From Prosthecobacter vanneervenii (GTDB taxonomy: Bacteria > Verrucomicrobiota > Verrucomicrobiia > Verrucomicrobiales > Verrucomicrobiaceae): a DNA stretch of 64,000 bases. Shown one piece after another: positions 18,327 to 26,900 of the stretch (its first letter is position 1; the number at the start of each line of letters is the position of its first letter). The notes below the pieces were generated by a model. The model saw only the letters and a program-made list of their open reading frames with translations, searched no databases and had not been told where the DNA came from. Location: NCBI RefSeq assembly GCF_014203095.1, contig NZ_JACHIG010000005.1, positions 248,001-312,000 on the forward strand, in the 5' to 3' direction. Position numbers and translations under genes: made by a program.

Positions 18327-19321
18327 CATGCGGCCTCCTGGTGAATGAGTTGGGTCTTGGCCAGCCGGATGGCGTCGGTGGCAGAGATGGACGTGGCGGT
18401 TTTGCTGATGCGTTCGGCTAGCTTGAGAGTCATCTTCACGGCGCGGCTGGCTCCGCCGTCTTTGGCGCGGAGGATCTCCAGAGCCTGGCTCTGTGCGCCT
18501 TTGTCATTGGCGGCTTCAGGCATGTAGGCCTTGAGCAGGGTCAGCACGCTGGCCTTGTCCACATCGGAGCGGGCCTCGCCTCCGGCATCGGTGACATCAA
18601 TGCAGCGGCCCAGGCGGCTGGCGTGCTGGTCATTGGCCTCAAAGAGGCGCACGATTTCAGGATTGCCAAAGAGGGCAATGGGTGTGCGCGTGGCGTCGAA
18701 GAAGTCCATGATGAACTTGCGGGAACGCGATGTCAGACGCTGGGCATTGTCGATGATGATGAGGCGGTCGGAATCGCGAAAGGTGCGCACCAGGGCCTCG
18801 GCCTTGCTTTCGCCTTTGGCACAACGCACGCGGGCGATGGTGCAGAGTTCGCTGATGAGCTTGTCGCGCCCCGTGGTCCAGTCCCAGATGTGCAGGTACA
18901 CGCAGGTGGGATTCTTGGAGGCGTAAAGCTTGGCTGCGCAGGTCTTGCCTTTGCCAGCAGGGCCATAGCCGACGCCGATGTGGCGATTCTGGTGGATGAA
19001 GTCGAGGTATTCAAAAACGGACTTCACACAGAAGCCTTCTTCGGCCAGCTGCATGTCATCGCCCTGCATCAGCTCTTCCTTCAGGAGGAAATTGGCGATC
19101 GCGTCTTCAAAGTTTTGCAGGTTGCCCTGCCATTTACCCTCGGCGTAGCCGCGATAGCGGCTCACATAGGTGGCCTGGTAGCCGAGTTTGCGGCCCAGCT
19201 TGTCATCAGACAGGCTGAGGCGTGTTTGCAGCGCGAAAAGACGCGCTGCGAGCTGTTCATTGCGGGTGGCAGTGGCGGCGCTGGGCGCGGCCTCTTTACC
19301 AGTCGGGCTCTGTGTTTTCAT
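18326..19321 (-). CDS. MuB-like transposition ATPase
   Basis: 331 residues. Residues ~20-80 form a helix-turn-helix-rich DNA-binding region (SDDKLGRKLGYQATYVSRYRGY). The AAA+ core has Walker A GPAGKGKT (120-127) and Walker B LIIIDNAQRL (187-196). The Mu B protein uses ATP to coat target DNA, activate the transposase and prevent self-integration; the same role is inferred here from family and position. The gene overlaps the end of the transposase gene by 26 bp and is co-directional with it, the usual A-B order. Confidence 0.9.
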   Translation of the reverse strand: MKTQSPTGKEAAPSAATATRNEQLAARLFALQTRLSLSDDKLGRKLGYQATYVSRYRGYAEGKWQGNLQNFEDAIANFLLKEELMQGDDMQLAEEGFCVKSVFEYLDFIHQNRHIGVGYGPAGKGKTCAAKLYASKNPTCVYLHIWDWTTGRDKLISELCTIARVRCAKGESKAEALVRTFRDSDRLIIIDNAQRLTSRSRKFIMDFFDATRTPIALFGNPEIVRLFEANDQHASRLGRCIDVTDAGGEARSDVDKASVLTLLKAYMPEAANDKGAQSQALEILRAKDGGASRAVKMTLKLAERISKTATSISATDAIRLAKTQLIHQEAA

Positions 19322-21332
19322 GGTCGTGTGTGGTTTGAGTTTCCTGGGCGGGAATGGATGTGGAGGCGTTCACCAGGGCCGTGGCACGGCGGGTGAAGTC
19401 CTGCTGGGCCTGGGTGTGGGCGGTGATGACGCGGCGGTTGTGCGCGTTGCGCTGCGTTTCGCGGCGGGTGATGTGGGAGTTGCGGTCTCGTGTTTCAGCG
19501 AGGGCCTCGGCAAGGCGCTGATTGCTGCGTTTAAAGGCTTCTTTCGCGGCTTCTGCATCAGCCCTGCTGTGGCGCTTCACGGCCTTTGCGATGCCGAGGA
19601 ATGCGCCGCGCTGGCGTGTGCCGGAATACACCCAGAGCACGCGGGGATTGAAGGGATTGATGACGACCTCGTAGGTCTCGCCCCATTGCAGCTCCTGCTC
19701 GCGGCCATTGGGGCAGAGCACGCGGCCTTCAAAGGTGAGCACACCGGGGGCGATCTCCTTGTCCTCAAACTCAAACATGCCGTCGTCTCCGAGGCGGCGG
19801 GGCTGAGCCAGGTCAGAGTAAAGGATCTCTGCTACTACTGAATCAGGGGCTTTGATCAGCTCGCTCTGCTTGGCACGGCCCATCTCAAACACCTCATGCG
19901 GGCTGAGGCGGCGCGGCATCCAGCAGCGCTGGTCGGCATCGGCCTGGGCAAGGATGGCCTGGCGGGAGGCCGGTGCCAGCTCCATGAGCTGAGATTCGGT
20001 CCACCATTCGGAGCTGGTGGGCATGAGGCGATACTGCCGGGTGATGAATCCCAGCTCGGCCCATCCTTCCAGGTCGTGATCATCGCGCTTGTTGATCGCG
20101 TCCAGCACGGCTGCGACCATTGGCACCAGCTGCGAGTGCCATTCAAAGGTGCGGAATCGCAGCATCTTCATGACTTCAGGAGGCAGGCGGCGGGCGAGTG
20201 CCAAGAGGCGCTCATCAGCGCGCTCAATGACGCCCAGCCATTCGGGCTCGGTGCGGTCGTGGCCGGTCTGGGCTGGCAGCGCGGCAAGCTCGTTGTGAAT
20301 GAGATTATGCAGGCTTTCCAGGGCGGCTTTATGGTTCGGATTGCCACCGCCGCCGCGCCCATCTGTCATGCCTGCCAGCGCCTGAATCTTGCCACGGAAG
20401 CCGGAGTCACTGAACTGTACCAGGTCACCAAAGGCCCGCGTGAGGATGTCACGAACGGGGCCGCGAATGGCGGCGGTGCCGTGCTCAATGACAAAGGTGG
20501 TGCCGCGCTGGCTGATTCCGTGGGTGGTCAGGATATTGGCGAGGAGAAAACGCATGTCCCCTTCATTGATCCCGGCCTTGGTACCATCAGCGCGGTAGAG
20601 CTGGGGCTTCATGCCATAGGCAAAGCGGGAACCGCTCAGCAGATCCAGAGCGCCAAGCTGCATCGGCACCACGAGCTTGCTGGAATCGACCAGGTGAGCT
20701 TTAAAGTCGAGCTTCACATCGTCCATCACCACATGGCTCATGTGCCAGAGACCGACGCGTGTGCTCAGCACCTTGGGCGCAAAGCGGGCCTGCGCAGCGC
20801 CGAGGCCCTGGCGGAGCGCGGTCAGCTCCAGCTTCTTTGGCAGATGCCTGTAGAGGTTGCGTCCCTTCCCTCCCCATCCTGCGGGCAGATTGGGCCAGCC
20901 TGGCCAGCCTGCATAGCCGGGCACATGGGTGAATTTTTCGTCCTGAAGCTCAAACGGCTGATGGGCGCGCCAGATCCTGACCAGGTGCCTGTAGGCCGGG
21001 GCGGTTTTTCGCTGGTAGCTCTCTACCAAACGCTTCCAGAAGCTGATGAACTCAGCGGGCAGTCCGTTATCAGCTGCCAGGCCGACGCCCTTGTATTGAG
21101 GCACCAATCCAGCCCAGCCAAGCTCTGCCACACGCGCCAAGAGACGATCAAAGGTGGCACGGCTGACATGCAGCCTATCCATGGCCTCAAGCTTCGTGAT
21201 CTGACCGTTGTGAAACTGCGTCAGAGTCAGATGGCGCGTGTTGAAGAGCACGCGCCATTTGGCCGGTAGCTGGCCGATGGCGTCGTGGTCTGAAGTCTGG
21301 AGGGCAAGAGATGACATGGTGGTGGCAATCAC
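19296..21332 (-). CDS. MuA-like transposase
   Basis: 678 residues, the length of MuA. The N-terminus (~35-80) has a helix-turn-helix for end binding (QITKLEAMDRLHVSRATFDRLL). The RNase-H-like core shows HVVMDDVKLDF (D204) and NPNHKAALESLHNLIHNEL (E339). The position expected for the second catalytic aspartate reads FVIEHGTAAI, with E283 in place of D. A beta-barrel (about 480-600) and a basic C-terminal helix follow. The start is GTG 21332, overlapping the previous stop (GTGA); an ATG six codons in is possible. It should join the phage ends at 15134 and 51769 to target DNA. Confidence 0.9.
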   Translation of the reverse strand: MIATTMSSLALQTSDHDAIGQLPAKWRVLFNTRHLTLTQFHNGQITKLEAMDRLHVSRATFDRLLARVAELGWAGLVPQYKGVGLAADNGLPAEFISFWKRLVESYQRKTAPAYRHLVRIWRAHQPFELQDEKFTHVPGYAGWPGWPNLPAGWGGKGRNLYRHLPKKLELTALRQGLGAAQARFAPKVLSTRVGLWHMSHVVMDDVKLDFKAHLVDSSKLVVPMQLGALDLLSGSRFAYGMKPQLYRADGTKAGINEGDMRFLLANILTTHGISQRGTTFVIEHGTAAIRGPVRDILTRAFGDLVQFSDSGFRGKIQALAGMTDGRGGGGNPNHKAALESLHNLIHNELAALPAQTGHDRTEPEWLGVIERADERLLALARRLPPEVMKMLRFRTFEWHSQLVPMVAAVLDAINKRDDHDLEGWAELGFITRQYRLMPTSSEWWTESQLMELAPASRQAILAQADADQRCWMPRRLSPHEVFEMGRAKQSELIKAPDSVVAEILYSDLAQPRRLGDDGMFEFEDKEIAPGVLTFEGRVLCPNGREQELQWGETYEVVINPFNPRVLWVYSGTRQRGAFLGIAKAVKRHSRADAEAAKEAFKRSNQRLAEALAETRDRNSHITRRETQRNAHNRRVITAHTQAQQDFTRRATALVNASTSIPAQETQTTHDHENTEPDW

Positions 21333-21502
21333 TTTTGAGGAGCGCGTTTGACCTGGCAGAAATTCTCCTGGAACCAGCGGATCATGGCCCAGCCCTTGCC
21401 ACCATCAGCACAGTCAAACCAAACTTGATGGCGTGTCGTTCGCGTGATCTTCACGCGCTTACCTTCATTGATCCAGGTCTGGCCTTTTTTGGGAGTGCTC
21501 AT
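21329..21502 (-). CDS. Small hypothetical early protein (57 aa)
   Basis: ATG 21502 to TGA 21329. It contains GQTWINEGKRVKITRT and WFDCADGGKGWAMIRWF, a compact beta-strand pattern similar to several tiny phage proteins with a 'G..W.......V.I' start; no named family is certain. Its stop overlaps the transposase GTG and its start follows the upstream stop by 2 bp, so the spacing supports it as a real gene. Confidence 0.6.
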   Translation of the reverse strand: MSTPKKGQTWINEGKRVKITRTTRHQVWFDCADGGKGWAMIRWFQENFCQVKRAPQK

Positions 21503-21504
21503 GA

Positions 21505-22206
21505 TTACTTCACGGATTGAAGTTTCTTCCTGGCTGCTTCGAGGGCGGCGTCGGCGGTGGTGCGCAGATCCGGGTCAATGCGTGTGTGGTGTCCAGCGAC
21601 AAACCAGGCATCGAAGGTGTTAAGCAAAATGGTCAGCTCGTTGGCGGCGTCCTGTTTCAGCTCTGCTGCTGTTTTAGCGCGGGGCTTGTCATTGCCACGG
21701 CTAGAGCTGCCACGCTTCTGCGGACTCTCAGGGCTGAAGCGGTCCAGCCAGCTCTTCTGGCTGGTGCCGTTGATGTACTCAAAGAGGCTGAGCTGCTTCT
21801 CTTCGCAGCCTTTGGGCAGCTGCTTGGCTGGTGTGGTGACGAGGTCGGGGAGGGAGATGAGCTTGGCGGTCTTGGCCCCGACGATCTGCGCGTAGTCCTC
21901 GCAGATGGCCTCGGTGACATGGAGGAAGCGCAGAGCGGTGGGGCGCTTCACTTCTGGGGCGTATTTTTCGAGCCATTTGGCAAGAGTCAGGCGATCATTG
22001 TCCACGTTGGACTTTGATTTCCGATCTCCGCCGCGCTGGGTCATTTCGGGGTGCAGCTCACGAAGCCGCATCATCATGGCACCGAAGATGACGACCTGCT
22101 GCATGCCGCTTGTAGCGAGCTTGTATTGCTCGGTGAGCTGGCGTCCCATGAGGGCGTCATCTTGGGCTGTGGATGGGGTGGAAAGGGATGGCGTTTTCTT
22201 GCTCAT
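21505..22206 (-). CDS. Hypothetical early protein, possible DNA-binding
   Basis: 233 residues, not recognised. The middle, GGDRKSKSNVDNDRLTLAKW then APEVKRPTALRFLHVTEAI, resembles the helix-turn-helix-bearing DUF3102/ParB-like phage proteins in wording but not strongly enough to name. The C-terminal third is charged and helical (ELKQDAANELTILLNTFDAW). The start overlaps the previous stop (ATGA at 22203-22206). Confidence 0.55.
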   Translation of the reverse strand: MSKKTPSLSTPSTAQDDALMGRQLTEQYKLATSGMQQVVIFGAMMMRLRELHPEMTQRGGDRKSKSNVDNDRLTLAKWLEKYAPEVKRPTALRFLHVTEAICEDYAQIVGAKTAKLISLPDLVTTPAKQLPKGCEEKQLSLFEYINGTSQKSWLDRFSPESPQKRGSSSRGNDKPRAKTAAELKQDAANELTILLNTFDAWFVAGHHTRIDPDLRTTADAALEAARKKLQSVK

Positions 22207-22604
22207 AGAATGGCGGAGCTGTGTTGGCGGAGATGGCTGTAGATGGCCTCGGCGGCGAGGCGCTCGCGCTCGGCGAGCTGGATGGTGGGTTGTTTGTTGG
22301 CGGCGGCGGCGTGGTGGTAGTGGCTGGCGCTCTTCCAGATCATCATGAGGCGTGCAGGCACCTCACGGGTACAAGCCTCGCACACCAGCCAGCCAGCAGG
22401 CACCTTGCCGCCGCAGATGTGGCATGGTGGCGTGCTGCGTGGCTCCATGCCTGCCAGCTTGATGCGCATGTCTCGCAGCCCCTCTTTAGCTTTTTCGATC
22501 TGATGCCGAATGACAGGCGTGAGGCCGGGGCGGCTTTCGAGTGCAGCGAGGCGCTTCTCGGCCTCGGCGATCTCGGAGCGGAGCTTGGTGGCCTCAGCAC
22601 TCAT
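22203..22604 (-). CDS. Coiled-coil zinc-knuckle protein
   Basis: 133 residues. Residues 1-50 form a charged coiled coil (RSEIAEAEKRLAALESRPG). A zinc knuckle follows: CHICGGKVPAGWLVCEAC (about 61-78). The C-terminal helix RERLAAEAIYSHLRQH closely resembles that of the gene at 22879 (SPERIATEAYLRGF), so the two look paralogous. Both overlap their neighbours by 4 bp. Function unknown. Confidence 0.55.
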   Translation of the reverse strand: MSAEATKLRSEIAEAEKRLAALESRPGLTPVIRHQIEKAKEGLRDMRIKLAGMEPRSTPPCHICGGKVPAGWLVCEACTREVPARLMMIWKSASHYHHAAAANKQPTIQLAERERLAAEAIYSHLRQHSSAIL

Positions 22605-22882
22605 AGGGCGTCATCATCATGGGTGGTGTCTCTGGCCACGGCGATGGGCTGGAGCTGAGACAGGCTGGTGAGAAGCACGCCACCTTTCAGCGAGACATGC
22701 GAGACGAGGGCGTGGTCATTGCGGATCTCTTCAAGGCGCACGCGATCCCCTGGCAGCAGGCGCATCGTGCCGCTCTGGTCGGAGCACTCGATGGGCTTGC
22801 CCACGATGCTGATCGGGAAACAGGGGAGTGTTTCACGGTCACGGCCATGCGGCGCGAAGGTGAGCAGATCGTTGATGTTCAC
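22601..22882 (-). CDS. Hypothetical small early protein
   Basis: 93 residues, beta-rich (FPISIVGKPIECSDQSGTMR, LLPGDRVRLEEI, VSLKGGVLLTSLSQLQPI), not recognised. It sits between two zinc-knuckle paralogues with 4-bp overlaps on both sides, the strongest evidence that it is translated. Confidence 0.5.
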   Translation of the reverse strand: MNINDLLTFAPHGRDRETLPCFPISIVGKPIECSDQSGTMRLLPGDRVRLEEIRNDHALVSHVSLKGGVLLTSLSQLQPIAVARDTTHDDDAL

Positions 22883-23151
22883 GCCTTACGAACTCCTTTC
22901 GCTTTTGAGAAAGGTTTCCAGGTGGCCTTGGCGGTGCCGACAATGAAGCCGCGCAGATAGGCCTCTGTGGCGATGCGTTCAGGGGATTGGTGAAACCTGT
23001 CTTTTTCTCCGCGTGCTGTCAGCCAGCGGTCATAGAGATCTGGATGCGCTGTGTTCACGCGCTGGGCGCATAGGGGGCACAGCAAGGCTCCCACAACCCA
23101 CCCTCTTGGGCATCCGGGGCAGTCAGTCGCATGCTCGGGTTTATTGCTCAT
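22879..23151 (-). CDS. Zinc-knuckle protein, paralogue of the 22203 gene
   Basis: 90 residues. CPGCPRGWVVGALLCPLC is a CxxC...CxxC pair and the C-terminal helix (SPERIATEAYLRGFIVG) repeats the pattern of the 22203 gene without its coiled coil. Overlaps the Gam-like gene stop by 4 bp. Function unknown; a nucleic-acid-binding role would suit the knuckle. Confidence 0.55.
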   Translation of the reverse strand: MSNKPEHATDCPGCPRGWVVGALLCPLCAQRVNTAHPDLYDRWLTARGEKDRFHQSPERIATEAYLRGFIVGTAKATWKPFSKAKGVRKA

Positions 23152-23747
23152 GCGGCCTCCTTCATGCTGGCAAGTTCAGCGGCCTCTTTGGTGGCAAGCT
23201 TTGCAGTGGATTTTTTGGCGCGGGGCTTGGGGGCGGGCTTGAGGCTGGCGCTGACTTTGTCCACCATCTTAATGCCGTATTGATCAAACCAGGCCGGGGC
23301 CTCGTCGTAGTGGCGGGCGATGTATTCGCGGTCAAGCTCCACATGGACGCGGAGGCAGGCATTGCATGCCAGGGCTGTTTCTGTGGCCTTGTTGGTCTCG
23401 GCGACTTTGACATCGCGCTGAAGCATCTGGATGGCTACCTCTTCGTCCTCCACCTGCACGGCGCTGGTTTCGCGGATGCCGAGGCAGTAACCGTTCTCGA
23501 TCAGCGTGCGGGCGTCGGCGAAGATGTCGTCGCCATGTTCCAAAGCCAGCTGCTTGGCCTCGGCTTCGAGCTGATCAAGCTCCAGCTGGTAAGGCGAGGC
23601 GACTTTGTTGAGCGCAGCAGTCAGCGCCGTAATCTCGGCCTGCGTCTGAGAGGTGACAGCGATCAGCGCAGCACGTTTGCGGGCGTAATCATTGATGAGC
23701 TGGGAGGCGCGTTCGCGGGGCGTGGGATTTGGGGTGATGTCTTGCAT
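23148..23747 (-). CDS. Gam-like host-nuclease inhibitor
   Basis: 199 residues from ATG 23747. A long N-terminal helical stretch (about 10-75, RERASQLINDYARKRAALIA) is followed by GYCLGIRETSAVQVEDEEVAIQMLQ, which matches the Mu Gam pattern of a strand pair ending in 'v.vdDEeavi..L'. The C-terminus is lysine/alanine-rich. Mu Gam is a Ku-like protein that coats DNA ends and blocks exonucleases. Position upstream of the transposase agrees. A longer frame to 24161 has no coding character. Confidence 0.6.
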   Translation of the reverse strand: MQDITPNPTPRERASQLINDYARKRAALIAVTSQTQAEITALTAALNKVASPYQLELDQLEAEAKQLALEHGDDIFADARTLIENGYCLGIRETSAVQVEDEEVAIQMLQRDVKVAETNKATETALACNACLRVHVELDREYIARHYDEAPAWFDQYGIKMVDKVSASLKPAPKPRAKKSTAKLATKEAAELASMKEAA

Positions 23748-23773
23748 GGGATGAGTCGTGTGGGGGTTGGGGA

Positions 23774-24016
23774 TTAGCGGTTGCGGTTGAGCCAGGCGCG
23801 CACCTTGCGGCGCATGACGTTCGGGTTGAGCCAGTCGGTCTGCGGCTGGCGGTGGCTGAGGCGCTGATACAGCGTCTCTGTGAGGCGCGGATGGGAGCCG
23901 ATGAGGCCGGGGAGCCTGCGGCGGCGCTCGGCGCGCAGATGGCGGATGAGGAACGCCAGCGCGATGAGATGCAGCGCCAAGGAGGCGCTGAGGACGGTGT
24001 AGTGGAGAGGGCTCAT
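23774..24016 (-). CDS. Small membrane protein
   Basis: 80 residues with one N-terminal hydrophobic segment (TVLSASLALHLIALAFLI, about 7-25) followed by a very basic tail (RHLRAERRRRLPG...VRAWLNRNR), predicting an inner-membrane protein with a cytoplasmic tail. Not recognised. A host-exclusion or lysis-timing role cannot be told from sequence. Confidence 0.5.
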   Translation of the reverse strand: MSPLHYTVLSASLALHLIALAFLIRHLRAERRRRLPGLIGSHPRLTETLYQRLSHRQPQTDWLNPNVMRRKVRAWLNRNR

Positions 24017-24039
24017 GGCAAAATGGGTGAGATTGGCGG

Positions 24040-24285
24040 TTATGATCCGGGCTCGTTAGTGGCTGCCCAGAGTGCTTCAGCGAGCTTCCAGGCATCATTG
24101 ATGGTGCGGTTGACACAAAGCTTGATGGTGCAGCCTTCACTCGTGGTTTTGAGTGGCTCATAGATCATCACAGTTGCCGTGGAATGTCTCACAAGGCGGC
24201 ATTCCATGTTGTCGATCATCGCTTTATTGATGGTCTCTATTTCTGCGTCTGTGAGTAAGCAGATAAGTGTGGATGGTGATGTCAT
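24040..24285 (-). CDS. Hypothetical early protein
   Basis: 81 residues from ATG 24285. Contains LTDAEIETINKAMIDNM and CTIKLCVNRTINDAWKLAEALW, a mixed helix/strand pattern, not recognised. The longer frame to 24582 overlaps the next gene and was trimmed to this start, 3 bp after the upstream stop. Confidence 0.5.
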   Translation of the reverse strand: MTSPSTLICLLTDAEIETINKAMIDNMECRLVRHSTATVMIYEPLKTTSEGCTIKLCVNRTINDAWKLAEALWAATNEPGS

Positions 24286-24287
24286 AC

Positions 24288-24878
24288 TTACGCAGCCCTC
24301 CCGGTTTGAGTGGTGGTGAAGAGCTTGGCCAGGCGCTGGTTGAGAGGCAGGCGTGCACTGGCGCGGCCCATGTTTTGCAGGTCGTTGGCAATCGCGGCGA
24401 CGAGCTGCGTTTGACGCACAGCGCGCACCATGGGGTTGAGCGTGCTGCGCTCCTGGGCCTTGGGGTAGAGCGGCAGCGTGGGCGCGTGCTTGCGCATCAG
24501 CGGGGCGATGCGGTGGCGCGGCGGAGCGTCGGCGTTCAGCGCGACCTCGTGGCAGGGGATGCCGCTGGCATTGCGCACACACCAGGGCGCGATGTAGAGG
24601 GCCAGATCCTGCGGCTTCTCATAGGGGCTGAGGCGGATCTGGTCCTGTTCATCCAGCTGCTTGAGTGTCTCTTGCAGCCAGGGCAGGTCATCGTCAGTGA
24701 GCCCGAGATCCACGCGGACGTGGGCGATCAGGACATAGACTGTGGCCTGATTGCTGGCGAGGCGGGCGATGGAGTCCAGCACATCATCTGCGGTGCAGCT
24801 GATGGTGCCGGTGTGGATCTGCACGGCGGCGCGTGGAGCGCGGCGGGCCGTATGGGTGCTGTGCTGGGTCGGGTGCAT
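24288..24878 (-). CDS. Hypothetical early protein, possible winged helix
   Basis: 196 residues. Residues ~30-100 (CTADDVLDSIARLASNQATVYVLI, then DDLPWLQETLKQLDEQDQIRLSPY) read like a winged-helix domain with a wing ending in 'dqIrLsp'. The C-terminal half is basic and unassigned. A DNA-binding role is inference. Confidence 0.5.
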   Translation of the reverse strand: MHPTQHSTHTARRAPRAAVQIHTGTISCTADDVLDSIARLASNQATVYVLIAHVRVDLGLTDDDLPWLQETLKQLDEQDQIRLSPYEKPQDLALYIAPWCVRNASGIPCHEVALNADAPPRHRIAPLMRKHAPTLPLYPKAQERSTLNPMVRAVRQTQLVAAIANDLQNMGRASARLPLNQRLAKLFTTTQTGRAA

Positions 24879-24916
24879 GGCGTGTGTGTGGGGTGGTGTC
24901 TGTGTTTGGTCTGGGG

Positions 24917-25351
24917 TTAAGCGCCCGTTTTGAGGCGGGACGCGAAATCGAACTCCGGGTGATCAGCGAGAGCCGGATGGGGAATGATGTTGCGCGGGCG
25001 GCGCTGGGTCTGCGGTGCAGGCGCGGCGGTGGCATCTGAAAGCGGCTGTGGTGCTGCGACGAGCTGCGCCAGGGCCACGAGATTGGCGGGCATGCGCTGC
25101 TTGATGCTGCGCATGAGGGTGAGCTTGTCCCCCGTGGTGCTGCGCACGATGTAGATGAGCAGCGATTCACGTGTGATGGTGATGTTGCGCCGCTTCGCGC
25201 CGCTGCCCCGGCCTTCATCGGCCTGGGCCTCAATGCGGCCTGCTGCGATGGCCCGGGCGATGTGGTCCTCACTGCGCCCCAGCACATAGGCAGCCTGAGC
25301 GATGCCCATCTCCCGGGGCATCTCCATCAGTCGTTCAATGGTGGCATTCAT
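24917..25351 (-). CDS. HTH-containing early protein
   Basis: 144 residues. EMGIAQAAYVLGRSEDHIARAIAAGRIEA followed by AKRRNITITRESLLIYI is a MerR/excisionase-like helix-turn-helix with a wing, as in AlpA-type DNA readers. The C-terminal third is proline/alanine-rich linker. It could be an early or middle regulator. Not a named family. Confidence 0.55.
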   Translation of the reverse strand: MNATIERLMEMPREMGIAQAAYVLGRSEDHIARAIAAGRIEAQADEGRGSGAKRRNITITRESLLIYIVRSTTGDKLTLMRSIKQRMPANLVALAQLVAAPQPLSDATAAPAPQTQRRPRNIIPHPALADHPEFDFASRLKTGA

Positions 25352-25377
25352 GGCGGTGGCGTGTGGATGGGGTGGGC

Positions 25378-26154
25378 TCAGGCGGCAGCGCGGCAGCAGC
25401 CGTCGCAGTTGATGTCACCGCAGGGCTCGGCAGGGTGGACTGATGAATGCGAAGACGACCTGGGCTGAGACTGCTGACTTTTTGCGGAGGCTGATACTAT
25501 GCTGCTGCCAGACTGAGGCAGGGATGCAGGCCCCCGCTGCGGTGCCAGTGACGGCTGGGATAGAGGCGCAGATTGATCTGTGGATTCGGAAGAAGCTTGG
25601 GCCTGATCTTCAGCAGACCATCCCTCCAGAGATCCGTTGGGGTCTCCTTCAGCGAGCGCGTGCTGCACTTGCTTATGCAGGGAATGCCGCGCTGCATCGC
25701 CTTCCTGAGCCTCAGGGCTCTCTGCCAAAGGCGCTGGATGTGCTGCTGCTGCAGATGGCGGGCAAGCTGCCTGTGCCTGGCCTATCTGCGGATGTGCCTC
25801 CTTGGCTGGAGTAGCAGGCTCTTGACTGGCTGCTAGTGGATGTTTGGCCGCTGCACGTTGACGGAGTGGTTGCAGCTGCGCTTCAAGCCGGGCCTGGGAA
25901 CGTTGCAGCGCGGCCCGTGCCACCTCCTGACTGGCTGGAGTAGCAGGCTCAAGGGCTGCGGTGGTGATCTCCACCTTGATGGCGTCCTTGAAGAGCAGGG
26001 AGAGCTGATGCGCGGCGGCGGCTTCCTGCTTCCAGTAGTCGGCGCTGGTGCCATCCTTGGCAGTGGCGGCAAGATGGGAGCGCTCCAGCAGCTGCTCTGC
26101 ACGCAGCGTGCAGGCCTCTTGCAGCAGGAACATCTGATCAACGGTGAGCTTCAT
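25378..26154 (-). CDS. Low-complexity early protein with C-terminal Cys cluster
   Basis: 258 residues from ATG 26154. Residues ~1-95 are helical (TVDQMFLLQEACTLRAEQLL). The middle is a long Ala/Gln/Ser/Pro-rich stretch, and the end carries CGDINCDGCC, a possible metal-binding cluster. The composition suggests a disordered linker; no family recognised. Confidence 0.45.
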   Translation of the reverse strand: MKLTVDQMFLLQEACTLRAEQLLERSHLAATAKDGTSADYWKQEAAAAHQLSLLFKDAIKVEITTAALEPATPASQEVARAALQRSQARLEAQLQPLRQRAAAKHPLAASQEPATPAKEAHPQIGQAQAACPPSAAAAHPAPLAESPEAQEGDAARHSLHKQVQHALAEGDPNGSLEGWSAEDQAQASSESTDQSAPLSQPSLAPQRGPASLPQSGSSIVSASAKSQQSQPRSSSHSSVHPAEPCGDINCDGCCRAAA

Positions 26155-26179
26155 GGCGGTGGGTGGTCGGGGTGGGAAA

Positions 26180-26482
26180 TCAGGCGGCGCGAAGTGTGGG
26201 TATGGTGGATGCGGGACGTGTCGGCGCAGCGGGTGTGAGGCATTGGAACTGCCAACCTTCATTGATCATGAGCGTGAAGGCGGTGCTGAGGACGCGGTGG
26301 TCGCGGTCAGTGCAGACGAGTGACGGTGCCCAAAAGGAGACGACCACATCTGATGAGGCGATCTTGGCAATGATGGAAGCCGCCAGTGCCAGCCGCACAG
26401 GGTGACTGTTGAACAGTTCGCGTCGTAACTCGTTGAGTTGATCAACGGTGATCTCAGGATCAATGGACTTGAGGCGGCTCAT
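26180..26482 (-). CDS. Hypothetical early protein
   Basis: 100 residues, not recognised. ITVDQLNELRRELFNSHPVRLALAASIIAKI is helical, followed by a strand-rich stretch. Its start overlaps the stop of the upstream gene (ATGA at 26479-26482). Confidence 0.5.
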   Translation of the reverse strand: MSRLKSIDPEITVDQLNELRRELFNSHPVRLALAASIIAKIASSDVVVSFWAPSLVCTDRDHRVLSTAFTLMINEGWQFQCLTPAAPTRPASTIPTLRAA

Positions 26483-26718
26483 GCTTCCCTCCTTTCTTCA
26501 TTGCAAAGATTGAGGAATTGCATCTGGGCTAGATCAGCGTCGCGAAGCTGTGAGGCGATCCGTTGAGCGTTGGCATGCAGAGCCGGTGAGGTGTCGCGGG
26601 TAGCTTCCGCAATGCCCTCATAGACATCAGCGCGCTTCATTGGAGGCATGTCTGCCAAGTGGGGCAGCACGGCCTCAACCAAGGCATGAATGCGAATGCG
26701 ACGGATCGCGATATTCAT
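26479..26718 (-). CDS. Hypothetical early protein
   Basis: 79 residues, helical throughout (RIHALVEAVLPHLADMPPMK, YEGIAEATRD), not recognised. Starts with a 4-bp overlap (26715-26718) to the Ner/Cro-like gene and is therefore second in the early operon. Confidence 0.5.
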   Translation of the reverse strand: MNIAIRRIRIHALVEAVLPHLADMPPMKRADVYEGIAEATRDTSPALHANAQRIASQLRDADLAQMQFLNLCNEERREA

Positions 26719-26900
26719 GACAGGCCGAGCTCCTTTCGGATGAGGTCTTTGGTCGGGTGGAACATCGACTCGTGATTGATGGCAATGCTCACCGTGTTGC
26801 GCTCTTTGCCGATGCGGCGAGCTAAGCCGGTTGTGGTCATGCCTAGGTCGATGAGGCGCTTTTTGACGAGGGTTTTAAAATTTTGAGGTTGTGGCTTCAT
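26715..26900 (-). CDS. Ner/Cro-like small DNA-binding protein
   Basis: 61 residues from ATG 26900. FKTLVKKRLIDLGMTTTGLA followed by RRIGKERNTVSIAINHESMF is a complete lambda-Cro/Ner type helix-turn-helix. It is the first gene of the leftward early operon and divergent from the repressor, the place of ner in Mu, where Ner turns down both early and repressor transcription. The start ATG lies at the edge of the palindromic operator. Confidence 0.75.
   Translation of the reverse strand: MKPQPQNFKTLVKKRLIDLGMTTTGLARRIGKERNTVSIAINHESMFHPTKDLIRKELGLS

Noticed and set aside
19896..21269. 457-residue plus-strand frame across the transposase gene
   Set aside because: Opposite of the MuA-like gene, which has catalytic motifs and coupled neighbours; the reverse frame has no domain.
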